Assembly (NCBI GenBank): GCA_017543645.1
Contig: JAFYFR010000022.1
Location: 1 to 42,301 of the forward strand
From: Bacteroidales bacterium
GTDB taxonomy: Bacteria > Bacteroidota > Bacteroidia > Bacteroidales > UBA3824
Length of the DNA stretch: 42,301 nucleotides
Direction of reading: 5' to 3'
The notes under the pieces are model-generated. The model ran no database searches, was not told the origin of the DNA, and saw only the letters and a list, made by a program, of their open reading frames with translations. The position numbers were made by a program, and so were the translations under genes. Shown here piece after piece: positions 18,798 through 27,320 of the stretch. Position 1 is the first letter of the stretch. Every line of letters starts with the position of its first letter.

Positions 18798-20660
18798 GTG
18801 AAACAATACAATTCGCATAAGATATACAATATCAGCCTGATATTCATACTTATTATGCTGACATACGTGATAAAGCTGTTCTTTATCCAAGTGATGGACT
18901 CTAAGTACAAGATGTCGGCAGAGAGCAATGTATTCAGGCGTGTGGTAGACTATCCGGCGCGTGGATTAGTGTTCGACCGCAACAACAAACTATTGGTTTA
19001 CAACGAGTCGTCGTACGACCTTGTGGCTGTGCCAAACAAAGTGCCGCCGTTCGACACCGTTGACCTCTGCAACATTCTCGGCATTTCGGTTGAAGCCTTC
19101 AAGTCTGAATTTCAGAAGGCTATTAAATACGCCCCATACAAAGAGAGCGTGATACACAAGCAGATAACTAAGCAGCGATACTCCTACCTGCAGGAAAAGA
19201 TGTACAAGTTTATAGGGTTCGACGTTCAGGAGCGTACCGCCCGCCGCTACGAGTACAAAGGAGCTGCTCACGTGCTTGGATATGTGCGCGAGGCCGACCA
19301 AAAATATATCGAGGCTAATCCCTACTACAAACCCGGCGACTATGTGGGCGTGGCTGGCATCGAAAAATCTTACGAGGAAGTGCTTCGTGGCAAAAAAGGT
19401 CAGAAAATTTACGTTGTGGACGTGCGCAACCGTATCCAAGGCAGCTATATGGACGGCAAGAACGACACCGCCGCCGTTGTAGGCAAAAATATCACATCCA
19501 CACTCGACATCGACCTGCAGATGTACGGCGAACAGCTTATGCGAAACAAGATTGGAAGCATTGTGGCTATAGAACCCGAAACTGGTGAGATCCTCGCCCT
19601 TGTAAGTTCGCCCGGCTACGACCCTAACCTTTTGGTAGGTAGCGATTTGGCTATCAACTATCCCAAGCTGCTGAAAGAGAATTTTACTCCAATGTTCAAC
19701 CGAGCTATCATGGCTTGCTATCCCCCCGGCTCCACTTTCAAACCCATCAACGCGCTTGTAGGTCTTCAGGAGGGCATTATTACCGCAAGTTCGGCATTTC
19801 CTTGCAACGGCGGCTTCAGCATAGGCAGCCATGTGGTAAAGTGCCACCATGCCGGAAGCCTCGACCTTGTTACCGCCATCCAGCACTCGTGCAACGCATA
19901 TTTCTGCTACGAGTTCACCAAAATTATCGGCGATAAAAAATACCGTCGTGCCGACAGCGCATATTCCAACTGGCGCAGAAGGGTACAGAGCTTTGGACTC
20001 GGCATAAAACTCGGCAGCGACCTTTCGCAAGAGAACAAGGGTATCATCTACACCAAAGACTATTACAACAAATTCTACGGCGAAGGACACTGGAGCGCGT
20101 TTACCATTATTTCGCTCTCAATCGGACAGGGCGAGTTGAGCTTTACGCCTTTGCAGATTTGCAACGCCTGCGCCACCATTGCCAACCGGGGCTATTACAT
20201 TATTCCACACATAGTTAAGCACATCGAAGGACAGGACACCATTGCCCGCCGGCTTACCGAACGTCAGAACACCGGCATTGATCCCAAACATTTTGAACCA
20301 GTGATACAGGGTATGCATGCAGTTTGCCAATACGGCACAGGACGCTCGGCACAAGTTCCTGGCATAGAAGTCTGCGGCAAAACTGGTACGGCGCAGAACC
20401 CTCACGGCAAAGACCACTCGATTTTTGAAGCTTTCGCACCGATGGACAAGCCCAAAATCGCAGTAGCCGTATATGTGGAAAACGGAGGATACGGCGCCAC
20501 ATACGCCGCGCCTATTGCGGGACTTATGATAGAGAAGTATCTCAAAGGCGAAGTTTCGCGCAAAGACGTAGAAAAACGCATGCTCGACGCCGACCTTATC
20601 GGTCCGCTATTGCAGAATATGAAACAAGACTCAATTAAATCAGCAGCCAAAAAACCATGA
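18798..20660 (+). CDS. mrdA: Penicillin-binding protein 2 (cell elongation transpeptidase)
   Basis: A 620-residue peptidoglycan transpeptidase for rod-shape elongation. It has a single N-terminal membrane anchor (about 11-31), a PBP dimerisation domain (about 50-210, with ARGLVFDRN) and a C-terminal transpeptidase domain. The active-site motifs are complete: STFK with the nucleophile Ser at 312, SCN at 364-366 and KTGT at 528-531. The start is GTG at 18798, placed directly before MKQYNSHKIYN-type basic residues and the anchor. The stop overlaps the rodA ATG by 4 bases (ATGA). The mreB/C/D genes that usually precede this pair are not here; aromatic biosynthesis genes are. Confidence 0.95.
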   Translation: MKQYNSHKIYNISLIFILIMLTYVIKLFFIQVMDSKYKMSAESNVFRRVVDYPARGLVFDRNNKLLVYNESSYDLVAVPNKVPPFDTVDLCNILGISVEAFKSEFQKAIKYAPYKESVIHKQITKQRYSYLQEKMYKFIGFDVQERTARRYEYKGAAHVLGYVREADQKYIEANPYYKPGDYVGVAGIEKSYEEVLRGKKGQKIYVVDVRNRIQGSYMDGKNDTAAVVGKNITSTLDIDLQMYGEQLMRNKIGSIVAIEPETGEILALVSSPGYDPNLLVGSDLAINYPKLLKENFTPMFNRAIMACYPPGSTFKPINALVGLQEGIITASSAFPCNGGFSIGSHVVKCHHAGSLDLVTAIQHSCNAYFCYEFTKIIGDKKYRRADSAYSNWRRRVQSFGLGIKLGSDLSQENKGIIYTKDYYNKFYGEGHWSAFTIISLSIGQGELSFTPLQICNACATIANRGYYIIPHIVKHIEGQDTIARRLTERQNTGIDPKHFEPVIQGMHAVCQYGTGRSAQVPGIEVCGKTGTAQNPHGKDHSIFEAFAPMDKPKIAVAVYVENGGYGATYAAPIAGLMIEKYLKGEVSRKDVEKRMLDADLIGPLLQNMKQDSIKSAAKKP

Positions 20661-22102
20661 AACACAGAGGTGGCAACATATTTCTTTCGATCGACTGGCT
20701 GACGGTGTTTATTTACACCGTGTTAGTAATTCTCGGATGGATCAACATCTATTCGGCGGTATACGACGAAAGCCACAGCAGCATACTGTCGATGTCGCAG
20801 CGTTACGGCAAACAGCTTGTGTGGATAGGCATCGCCTACGCCATCATCTCCATAGTGATGGCATTTCAGGCGAGGGCATACGCACTATTCGCATACATTG
20901 TGTACGGTATGTTTGTAATTGCGCTTGTATTGGTGCTGATAATAGGCACAAAGACCAACGGTGCGCGGTCGTGGTTTGTGATAACCGACTCCATAAAGTT
21001 CCAGCCAGCCGAGTTTGCCAAGTTTGCCACCGCACTCGCCATTGCCAAGCTGATGAGCAGTTTCGACTTCGACATTTCGCGGTTTACATTCCCCTGCATC
21101 AAAAATATGCTCAAAGTGGCAGCCATAATACTCTTGCCAGCGGGTCTGATATTGCTTCAACCCGACATGGGTTCGGTGCTCGTATACGCAAGCATAATAT
21201 TTGTGATGTACCGCGAAGGGCTTCCCGGATATTTTCTCTGGCTGATAGTCCTTGCCATAGCCGTATTTGTTACCACGTTGCTCTATCCGCTTTGGGTGGT
21301 GATAGCCGGACTGCTCGTGCTTGCCGAGGTGATATATTTTCTTCACCGCCAAGACATTGTGGAAACACTCATCAGCATAGGCGTGATATTGGTGATATTC
21401 GGCGGAATGTGGGCTTGCAACCACTGGCTTTTGCACAACAAATACTCCGTTGACCGTCTGCTGTTGGTGGCATCTGGTGTGTCGTCGCTGCTGTTTTTGG
21501 CTTACGCATATATCAAAAAAAATATGTCGATAGCCGTAGGAATAGCCATCCTTGTTGGCGCATTGGTGCTGATGTTCTCGGTCGACTATATTTTCCACAA
21601 CATTATGACCCAGCACCAGCAGACACTTATCAATGTGTTCCTCGGTGTGGAGATTGACCCACAAGGCACTGGTTACAATGTGGAACAGAGCAAGATAGCT
21701 ATCGGTTCTGGCGGTCTCACGGGCAAAGGATTTTTGGAAGGAACGCAGACCAAGTTCAACTTCGTGCCTGAGCAGGCCACCGACTTTATATTCTGCACCG
21801 TGGGTGAGGAATGGGGATTCGCTGGCGCAACATTCATTATCGCGCTCTTTGTTACGCTTATAATCAGGATAATGTGGCTTGCCGAACAACAACGGTCGGC
21901 GTTTTCGAGAATTTACGGATACTGCGTGGCGTCAATTCTTTTTCTTCACCTTGCCATCAACGTCGGCATGACCATAGGCATGGTGCCGGTCATCGGTATT
22001 CCTCTGCCATTTTTCAGCTACGGAGGCAGCTCGCTATGGTCGTTTACTATACTGCTGTTTATATTTATAAGGTTGGATGCGTCGAGGGACGAGCAGCTGT
22101 AG
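20657..22102 (+). CDS. rodA: RodA-type peptidoglycan glycosyltransferase (SEDS family)
   Basis: A 481-residue polytopic membrane protein that polymerises lipid II together with PBP2. Family landmarks are IKFQPAEFAKFATALAIAK near 112-130, LILLQPDMGSVLVY near 165-178, a large extracellular loop, AIGSGGLTGKGFLEGTQTKFNFVPEQATDFIFCTVGEEWGF-type sequence near 350-390 containing the essential-Asp region, and the terminal PVIGIPLPFFSYGGSS signature. An extra run of helices between about 190 and 310 makes it longer than E. coli RodA (about 370 residues), as in other Bacteroidales. It is coupled to mrdA by the ATGA overlap and ends 2 nt from the convergent nadD. Confidence 0.94.
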   Translation: MKHRGGNIFLSIDWLTVFIYTVLVILGWINIYSAVYDESHSSILSMSQRYGKQLVWIGIAYAIISIVMAFQARAYALFAYIVYGMFVIALVLVLIIGTKTNGARSWFVITDSIKFQPAEFAKFATALAIAKLMSSFDFDISRFTFPCIKNMLKVAAIILLPAGLILLQPDMGSVLVYASIIFVMYREGLPGYFLWLIVLAIAVFVTTLLYPLWVVIAGLLVLAEVIYFLHRQDIVETLISIGVILVIFGGMWACNHWLLHNKYSVDRLLLVASGVSSLLFLAYAYIKKNMSIAVGIAILVGALVLMFSVDYIFHNIMTQHQQTLINVFLGVEIDPQGTGYNVEQSKIAIGSGGLTGKGFLEGTQTKFNFVPEQATDFIFCTVGEEWGFAGATFIIALFVTLIIRIMWLAEQQRSAFSRIYGYCVASILFLHLAINVGMTIGMVPVIGIPLPFFSYGGSSLWSFTILLFIFIRLDASRDEQL

Positions 22103-22104
22103 AC

Positions 22105-22680
22105 CTACCGCTTATAAAAATTCATCTCATCCACATACTCCCAAACTTTTTGAGGCATGAAGAAACGCACGTCGTTGCCGGCGGCTATGGATTCGCGGAT
22201 AAAGGTGCTGGAGACTTCGATGATGGGTGTCTCCACAATGGAAACATTCGGATGTCCGGCAAGAGAGCCTGCTCCGCAGCCCTTACGCGGTAAGACCAAA
22301 AGATGATGCTGGGCGAGTATCTGATCTGAGTTTTTCCAACGTGGAAAACCGTCGAGATTGTCGCCGCCCATTATCAGATAGAACTCGCGGTCGGGATATT
22401 TATCTTTGAGATATGTGAGGGTGTCGATAGTGTACGACGGTTTGGGCAGTTTGAACTCAGCGTCGCACGCCTTAAACTTGTGATAACCCTCGATGGCGCG
22501 GCGGACAAGTTCCAACCGCTGATAATCTGGCAGAAGCGTCTGTTTCTGCTTGAAAGGATTTTGAGGACTGATGACAAACCAAAGGTCATCGATGCCTCCG
22601 AACTCTGCAAGATGGTTGGCAAGCATCAGATGACCATTGTGTATAGGGTTGAACGAACCGAAGTATAGTCCGGTCTTCAT
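22105..22680 (-). CDS. nadD: Nicotinate-nucleotide adenylyltransferase
   Basis: A 191-residue enzyme of NAD synthesis, joining nicotinate mononucleotide and ATP. GLYFGSFNPIHNGHL at the N-terminus carries the (H/T)xGH nucleotidyltransferase motif, and VSSTFIRESIAAG near 160-172 is the second nucleotide-binding signature (ISSTxIR). The frame is open 33 codons further upstream, but that stretch lies inside the preceding gene, and conserved family sequence begins at the ATG at 22680. The gap to the upstream exported-protein gene is 7 nt. Confidence 0.93.
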   Translation of the reverse strand: MKTGLYFGSFNPIHNGHLMLANHLAEFGGIDDLWFVISPQNPFKQKQTLLPDYQRLELVRRAIEGYHKFKACDAEFKLPKPSYTIDTLTYLKDKYPDREFYLIMGGDNLDGFPRWKNSDQILAQHHLLVLPRKGCGAGSLAGHPNVSIVETPIIEVSSTFIRESIAAGNDVRFFMPQKVWEYVDEMNFYKR

Positions 22681-22687
22681 GTCTGTA

Positions 22688-23329
22688 CTATTGATTTTCT
22701 CTGTATATGGATTTTGCTTTCTCTGCCCATACATCGCCTTCAACTGCGATTCCCTGTTTTTCATCCATATAGTCAGCAAACGGACCTACTGAGAGCTGTT
22801 GAAACGTGATGCCTTCGAAGAGAGCTTCTTTGAACTCGTTGTAAGAACCACTTGCAACTTGGGCTGGGTTCTCTTTATACTCGTATGCGCCTATACGTTT
22901 AAGCTCGTTGAACGAAACATTAAACCAGTAAAGTCGGCTGGCTTGCCCATGTGGTACTCCCACTACCTTTTCGCGGTTCTTTTTGTAGAATAATGAAGCA
23001 TCCTCGGCCTGCTGCTTGCACGGAAACGGACCTATAACAACACGCTTTCTGGCTATGCCCTTCCATATTGCCTTTGCAAACACTTTTTTGGAGCCGGACT
23101 GTACTTTCGACGAACCTGCCACAATCTCGATACTGCGAGTCTTGGGATCTATCTTTATCGAAATGTCAAACCACCAGAGAATGTCGGGTTCGCCATCGTC
23201 CATAACATCGGCAGGGGCTTCAGGGCTTGTCACAATATCTTTCGCAGGAATGCCTTTTTTAGCTGAGGCGTTGATACATAATGCAGTACATATCGCTGTC
23301 AAAATCAGAAACAATGATATTTTTTTCAT
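22688..23329 (-). CDS. Exported protein with two SPOR-like half repeats, function unknown
   Basis: A 213-residue protein with a signal peptide (MKKISLFLILTAICTALC...ASA). Two segments resemble each other: one around FAKAIWKGIARKRVVIGPF and one around FKEALFEGITFQQLSVGPF. The ending V(I/V)GPF followed by a variable helix resembles SPOR-type peptidoglycan-binding repeats (GPF/GPY turn), but the match is loose. The start at 23329 is preferred over an ATG 39 codons upstream because the signal peptide begins there and a TATCTTTG -7 box (23404-23411) lies upstream. It precedes nadD by 7 nt. Confidence 0.65.
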   Translation of the reverse strand: MKKISLFLILTAICTALCINASAKKGIPAKDIVTSPEAPADVMDDGEPDILWWFDISIKIDPKTRSIEIVAGSSKVQSGSKKVFAKAIWKGIARKRVVIGPFPCKQQAEDASLFYKKNREKVVGVPHGQASRLYWFNVSFNELKRIGAYEYKENPAQVASGSYNEFKEALFEGITFQQLSVGPFADYMDEKQGIAVEGDVWAEKAKSIYRENQ

Positions 23330-23403
23330 AGCTTTGTGTTTTTCGTTGTTAACTCTGTAGTAAAAACAAATTCTATACCATACAGTTTTAATTTTATGGC
23401 AGA

Positions 23404-23411
23404 CAAAGATA
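23404..23411 (-). promoter_or_regulatory. Bacteroidota -7 box for the exported protein-nadD unit
   Basis: TATCTTTG on the minus strand fits TAnnTTTG exactly, 75 nt before the ATG at 23329. It lies in a 166-bp divergent gap. Its position supports the signal-peptide start over the longer reading frame, whose first codons would lie upstream of the promoter. Confidence 0.5.
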
Positions 23412-23455
23412 CCAAATTTTTTTGTCATTTTAGTAACTTGTAACAAAAAATTTCA

Positions 23456-23463
23456 TATATTTG
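23456..23463 (+). promoter_or_regulatory. Bacteroidota -7 box for the lipoprotein gene
   Basis: TATATTTG on the plus strand matches TAnnTTTG exactly, 32 nt before the lipoprotein ATG at 23496. A clear -33 TTTG at the usual 19-21 bp distance is not present; the nearest TTTG is about 31 bp upstream. Confidence 0.5.
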
Positions 23464-23495
23464 CTTTGTAAAATAAAATTCAAAAACACAAGAAG

Positions 23496-24161
23496 ATGAA
23501 AAAAATCGTTTATGCGGCAATGGTGACCGCCCTTTTTGGATTAGCCTCGTGCTTCCAAACCACCACCAACAACAATCAAAAGCCTAACGGTAAGGAAACC
23601 GAGATTACTGACAACACCACCGACAACAATCAGAACAACGTCAAGCCCGACGACGGCAAGAAAAACGACAATCAGAACAACAACAACGACAACAAGAAAA
23701 AGGACGATGACAAGAACTCATTCAAGTCAGAAGAAGGCAGATTCTCCATCAACTTCCCAATGCCTCCTGCCGGTCCCACCAAAAACACCTACACCACCAA
23801 GGCAGGAACACTCGAGAATGTTCAGTACGTCTACACCAAAAGCGAAAAAGGCAGCTATTTTGTCTCTTATACCGACTATCCTGCAGGAGCTGTTACCGAT
23901 GCCAACGTAGAAGCCACTCTCAAGACTCAGGCAGAATCGTTTATGAAAAACCTCGGCAGCAAAATCGACAAATCATCTTCTGAACGTATCGACGGCAACA
24001 AAGGGCTCTCGTTCTCGGGCAAACGCGACAACCTTGTTATCAACATGCGCTCGGTATTCGTAGGCAAACGCTACTACCAGTTCGGTACTATCGCCGAAGA
24101 ATCTGAGATTTCAACAAAGGAGAGCAACAAGTTTATCGACTCGTTCAAAATTAAAAAATAG
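23496..24161 (+). CDS. Lipoprotein with Asn/Asp/Lys-rich linker, function unknown
   Basis: A 221-residue predicted lipoprotein. MKKIVYAAMVTALFGLASC ends in a lipobox (LASC) with the acylated Cys at residue 19. Residues about 20-75 are a low-complexity linker dominated by Asn, Asp, Lys and Thr. A compact C-terminal domain follows (about 77-221), opening GRFSINFPMPP and ending FIDSFKIKK, a pattern common in small periplasmic domains of unknown function that start with F.I.FP. It has no clear partner: it is divergent from the exported-protein/nadD unit and ends 4 nt from the convergent DUF58 gene. Confidence 0.75.
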   Translation: MKKIVYAAMVTALFGLASCFQTTTNNNQKPNGKETEITDNTTDNNQNNVKPDDGKKNDNQNNNNDNKKKDDDKNSFKSEEGRFSINFPMPPAGPTKNTYTTKAGTLENVQYVYTKSEKGSYFVSYTDYPAGAVTDANVEATLKTQAESFMKNLGSKIDKSSSERIDGNKGLSFSGKRDNLVINMRSVFVGKRYYQFGTIAEESEISTKESNKFIDSFKIKK

Positions 24162-24165
24162 TCTG

Positions 24166-25107
24166 TTAATGTAGCACCGACCGTTTGAGGAGATACGGCA
24201 CAAGTATCTCCTTAAATGTTTTGGAAATATCGGCTTCGACATAATCCATATTATACATACCGCAATGCTGTTTAAGGCGGACGCAGAAGTCACCTGACAG
24301 TTTGCGGTATGTTTCTTTATACTCCATAGGGCTAAGGGCTACCACTTTGCCGGTCTCCATGTCAACAAACTTGTACGGACGGTTCTCGAAATTAAAATCA
24401 AGCTCCGTCCCCCTGTCCAATACATGAAAAAGCACCACATCGTGCTTGGCATGGCGCAGATGCTGCAGCCCGGCAAACACGCTTTCTTCATCGGCAGTAT
24501 CGAACATATCGCTGAATATCAGCACCAAAGAGCGTTTATGGATGCTCTCGGCTATGATGTGAAGGCATTGTGCTATAGAGCCGGATTCCGTTTCGGGAGA
24601 TTCTGCCGCAGATGGCGATGACGCGGGTGCTGATTCGGCGATAGTCTTCTGTAACACCGAGAACAGCATTTTGGAATGTACCGTGGACACCTTAGCATCG
24701 CACGAGAACGAAATATCACGGTCGAACAACGCAAGAGCTACGGCATCGCGCTGCGTACGCAACAGGTTGATAATTGCGGCGGCGCACACTGCCGAAAACT
24801 CGAGCTTGTTGAACTTTTGCCCAGCGGCCTTGTAACGCATCGACAACGAAGTGTCGATAAGTATATAGCAACGAAGGTTGGTCTCCTCCTCGTAACGTTT
24901 CACAAAAAGCTTGTCGGTACGGGCGTAGAGCTTCCAGTCGATATGGCGGGTGCTTTCGCCCTTGTTGTAAAGGCGGTGCTCGTTAAACTCTGCCGAAAAA
25001 CCGTGGAATGGGCTCTTGTGCAGACCCGTCATAAACCCCTCGGTGATGTGCGCCGCAACAAACTCAAGGTTGTTGAGGTCGGCGATGTCAGAAAGCCGCA
25101 TATTCAT
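24166..25107 (-). CDS. DUF58 / von Willebrand-A-like protein
   Basis: A 313-residue cytoplasmic protein of the DUF58 family. The family core is clear: GFSAEFNEHRLYNKGESTRHIDWKLYART-type sequence near 37-65, FVKRYEEE near 68-75, then a vWA-like strand with the MIDAS motif DTSLSM near 86-91. Such proteins usually sit beside MoxR ATPases in chaperone-like modules and the aerotolerance (bat) operon. Here the neighbour is an NtrC-like AAA+ regulator instead. The ATG shares one base with that gene's stop (TAATG), indicating strong coupling. No MoxR gene is in the window. Confidence 0.88.
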   Translation of the reverse strand: MNMRLSDIADLNNLEFVAAHITEGFMTGLHKSPFHGFSAEFNEHRLYNKGESTRHIDWKLYARTDKLFVKRYEEETNLRCYILIDTSLSMRYKAAGQKFNKLEFSAVCAAAIINLLRTQRDAVALALFDRDISFSCDAKVSTVHSKMLFSVLQKTIAESAPASSPSAAESPETESGSIAQCLHIIAESIHKRSLVLIFSDMFDTADEESVFAGLQHLRHAKHDVVLFHVLDRGTELDFNFENRPYKFVDMETGKVVALSPMEYKETYRKLSGDFCVRLKQHCGMYNMDYVEADISKTFKEILVPYLLKRSVLH

Positions 25108-26270
25108 TACGACAGCGGTGAGGCGTATGTTAGAACGTCCTTACCAGTAACCTCGCTGCCGCAGAGGATGATAAGGCGCTCGAGTACGTTGCGGAACTCG
25201 CGGATATTGCCAGTCCAATGGATTTTCTGAAGCTCCTCGATAGCGTCGGGTGTGAAGCTCTTGGGAGCGGAGTAATACTCGTTGGAAATCTGATTGTTGA
25301 AATAATCAACCAAAAGAGGAATATCCTCAATACGCTCGTTGAGCGACGGCACTTGGATAATTATCACGCTCAGACGGTGGTAAAGATCCTCGCGGAAACG
25401 TCCGGCGGCAATCTCCTCCTTAAGGTTCTTGTTGGTGGCGGCAATAACACGGACATTGATTTTTATCTCCTTGTCGGATCCTACACGCGAAATCTTGTTT
25501 TCTTGAAGCACACGGAGCACTTTGGCTTGAGCGGCAAGGCTCATGTCGCCAATCTCGTCTAAGAAAATAGTACCGTTGTCGGCAGCCTCAAACTTGCCTT
25601 TCTGCTGTTTCATGGCAGATGTAAACGCGCCCTTCTCGTGTCCGAACAGCTCGCTTTCAATCAGTTCCGAAGGAATAGCGGCGCAGTTGACCTCTACAAA
25701 CGGACCACCTGCACGGTTGCTTTTCTCATGCAGCCAGCGTGACACAATCTCCTTGCCTGTGCCGTTTTCGCCTTGGATAAGCACGCGGGCGTCGGTGGGG
25801 GCTACACGCTCAATAATCTCTTTGATATGACGTATGGCAGGCGATTCGCCTACCATTTCGTATTTGCGGTTGAGTTTTTGCTTAAGAGTCTTTATTTCAG
25901 CCACATGGCTTCCGCGTTCAGTGGCGTTTTTGATAACGACAAGCAGACGGTTGAGATCCAAAGGCTTTTCGATAAAGTCGTATGCGCCTTTTTTGATAGC
26001 CTCCACTGCGGTTTCAACTGTGCCGTGTCCCGAAATCATTACCACAGGAATGTCAATATCCCTTGCCATTATTTCGGAGAGGACTTCGATGCCGTCCATC
26101 TTTGGCATCTTGATGTCGCAAAGCACAATGTCGTATTTGTTGGAATTGAGTTTCTCCAATCCTTCAAAACCGTCCTGTGCGAGTTCTACTTCATGTCTTT
26201 CGTATGTGAGAATATCCTTTAATGTATTACGTATCGCACGTTCGTCGTCGATGATAAGTATTTTGGCCAT
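25107..26270 (-). CDS. NtrC-family response regulator (receiver-AAA+) lacking the DNA-binding domain
   Basis: A 387-residue regulator. The receiver domain (1-120) has the phosphorylatable Asp at 52 and Lys at 102. The sigma-54 AAA+ domain (about 137-370) has Walker A GENGTGKE at 167-174, a sigma-54 contact loop GAFTSA at 214-219 (canonical GAFTGA), Walker B GTIFLDEI at 233-240 and the R-finger region FREDLYHRL near 292-300. After WTGNIREFRNVLERL it ends within about 25 residues, with no room for the Fis-type helix-turn-helix. Some Bacteroidota members have this form. It could act from solution through sigma-54, or as an AAA+ partner of the coupled DUF58 protein. Confidence 0.9.
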   Translation of the reverse strand: MAKILIIDDERAIRNTLKDILTYERHEVELAQDGFEGLEKLNSNKYDIVLCDIKMPKMDGIEVLSEIMARDIDIPVVMISGHGTVETAVEAIKKGAYDFIEKPLDLNRLLVVIKNATERGSHVAEIKTLKQKLNRKYEMVGESPAIRHIKEIIERVAPTDARVLIQGENGTGKEIVSRWLHEKSNRAGGPFVEVNCAAIPSELIESELFGHEKGAFTSAMKQQKGKFEAADNGTIFLDEIGDMSLAAQAKVLRVLQENKISRVGSDKEIKINVRVIAATNKNLKEEIAAGRFREDLYHRLSVIIIQVPSLNERIEDIPLLVDYFNNQISNEYYSAPKSFTPDAIEELQKIHWTGNIREFRNVLERLIILCGSEVTGKDVLTYASPLS

Positions 26271-26289
26271 ATTTGTTTTTTATTTTTTA

Positions 26290-26297
26290 CAAATATA
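26290..26297 (-). promoter_or_regulatory. Bacteroidota -7 box for the regulator-DUF58 operon
   Basis: TATATTTG on the minus strand is an exact TAnnTTTG match, 19 nt before the ATG at 26270, in the 115-bp divergent gap to the sugar kinase gene. No sigma-54 type GG/GC element was noticed in the gap. Confidence 0.55.
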
Positions 26298-26385
26298 CAA
26301 CGTTTATTGATTAGTGAAAAAAAATTTTACTTATTTTTACACTAACAATAAAAATATTTTTCACAACGAGGAAAAAATCACAAAA

Positions 26386-27318
26386 ATGGCAAAAATTCAC
26401 ACAGCAGGCGAAACAGTTTTTGATATAATATTCGAAAACGGAGCACCAACAGGAGGACATCCGGGCGGATCTGTCCTCAACACTTCGGTAACTTTGGGAC
26501 GCATAGGACTCCTACCCTGTTTTCTCACCGACATCTGCGGAGATATGCTCGGATGCAATATCAAGAGCTTTCTCAACAGCAACGGAGTAACACCACACAG
26601 CGTTATCGACGACAAAGGAATGTCTACCTCAGTGGCGTTGGCTTTTTTGGACGAGAAAAAGAACGCGCGTTACCAGTTTTACAAAAGCCGTCCCGGAAAA
26701 TGTCACACTGAGCTGTTCGATGCAGATTTCGGACAGGATGACATATTTCTTTTCGGCTCGTTTTACGGAATCATGCCCGAAATCCGCGAGGGTATGCGCC
26801 GTCTGATTTCGCTCGCTAAGGATAACGGAGCAATAATAGTGTACGACCCTAACTTCCGCGCGCCGCATCTGCCTCAGCTTCCGCAAGTCATGCCTTTTAT
26901 AGAAGAAAACATTGCCGCCGCCGACATAATCAAGGGCAGCGACGAGGATTTTGCACTGATTTTCAATGCGAAAGACAGGAATGACGCTTTTGACTCGATA
27001 CGCCGCATCAACAGCAACGCCGCCATATTCTACACCATGGGCGCGGAAGGCTGCTGCTACCAACACAACGGAAACATAATAGAGTGCAAAGCTCCCAAAA
27101 TAGAGCCGGTAAGCACTATCGGCGCGGGCGACAATTTCAACGCCGGCATTGTCTACGGAGTGGTAAAGCACAATATCAGCCGCCAAGCCATACACCAAGG
27201 CATAGGCGCAGACACTGCATTAGACATTATGAACATAAGCACGGAGTTTGCCCAAAAGGTGTGCATGAGCAAAGAAAACTATATCAGTGCGGAGTTTGCC
27301 GCTAAGCACCGACTCTGA
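26386..27318 (+). CDS. PfkB-family carbohydrate kinase (probable fructokinase-like)
   Basis: A 310-residue ribokinase-fold sugar kinase. The N-terminal signature is GGHPGGSVLNTSVTLGRIG near 20-38, and the catalytic anion-hole signature STIGAGDNFNAGIVYG lies near 240-255 with the catalytic Asp in GAGD. The usual DT(x)GAGD is ST(x)GAGD here. Substrate is not certain: fructose is common for Bacteroidales relatives, but the enzyme could act on another sugar. The ATG at 26386 begins the conserved sequence (MAKIHTAGETVFDII); 24 upstream codons in frame are AT-rich leader. It ends 2 nt from the convergent PorP-like gene. Confidence 0.85.
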   Translation: MAKIHTAGETVFDIIFENGAPTGGHPGGSVLNTSVTLGRIGLLPCFLTDICGDMLGCNIKSFLNSNGVTPHSVIDDKGMSTSVALAFLDEKKNARYQFYKSRPGKCHTELFDADFGQDDIFLFGSFYGIMPEIREGMRRLISLAKDNGAIIVYDPNFRAPHLPQLPQVMPFIEENIAAADIIKGSDEDFALIFNAKDRNDAFDSIRRINSNAAIFYTMGAEGCCYQHNGNIIECKAPKIEPVSTIGAGDNFNAGIVYGVVKHNISRQAIHQGIGADTALDIMNISTEFAQKVCMSKENYISAEFAAKHRL

Positions 27319-27320
27319 TA

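Noticed and set aside
18990..20090. 366-codon minus-strand frame
   Set aside because: It is antisense to mrdA, whose transpeptidase motifs are complete; the product has no recognisable domain.
20885..21892. 335-codon minus-strand frame
   Set aside because: It is antisense to rodA; its His- and Tyr-rich product reflects the complement of membrane-segment codons.
22681..22779. 33-codon N-terminal extension of nadD
   Set aside because: It overlaps the end of the preceding gene, and nucleotidyltransferase sequence starts right after the ATG at 22680.
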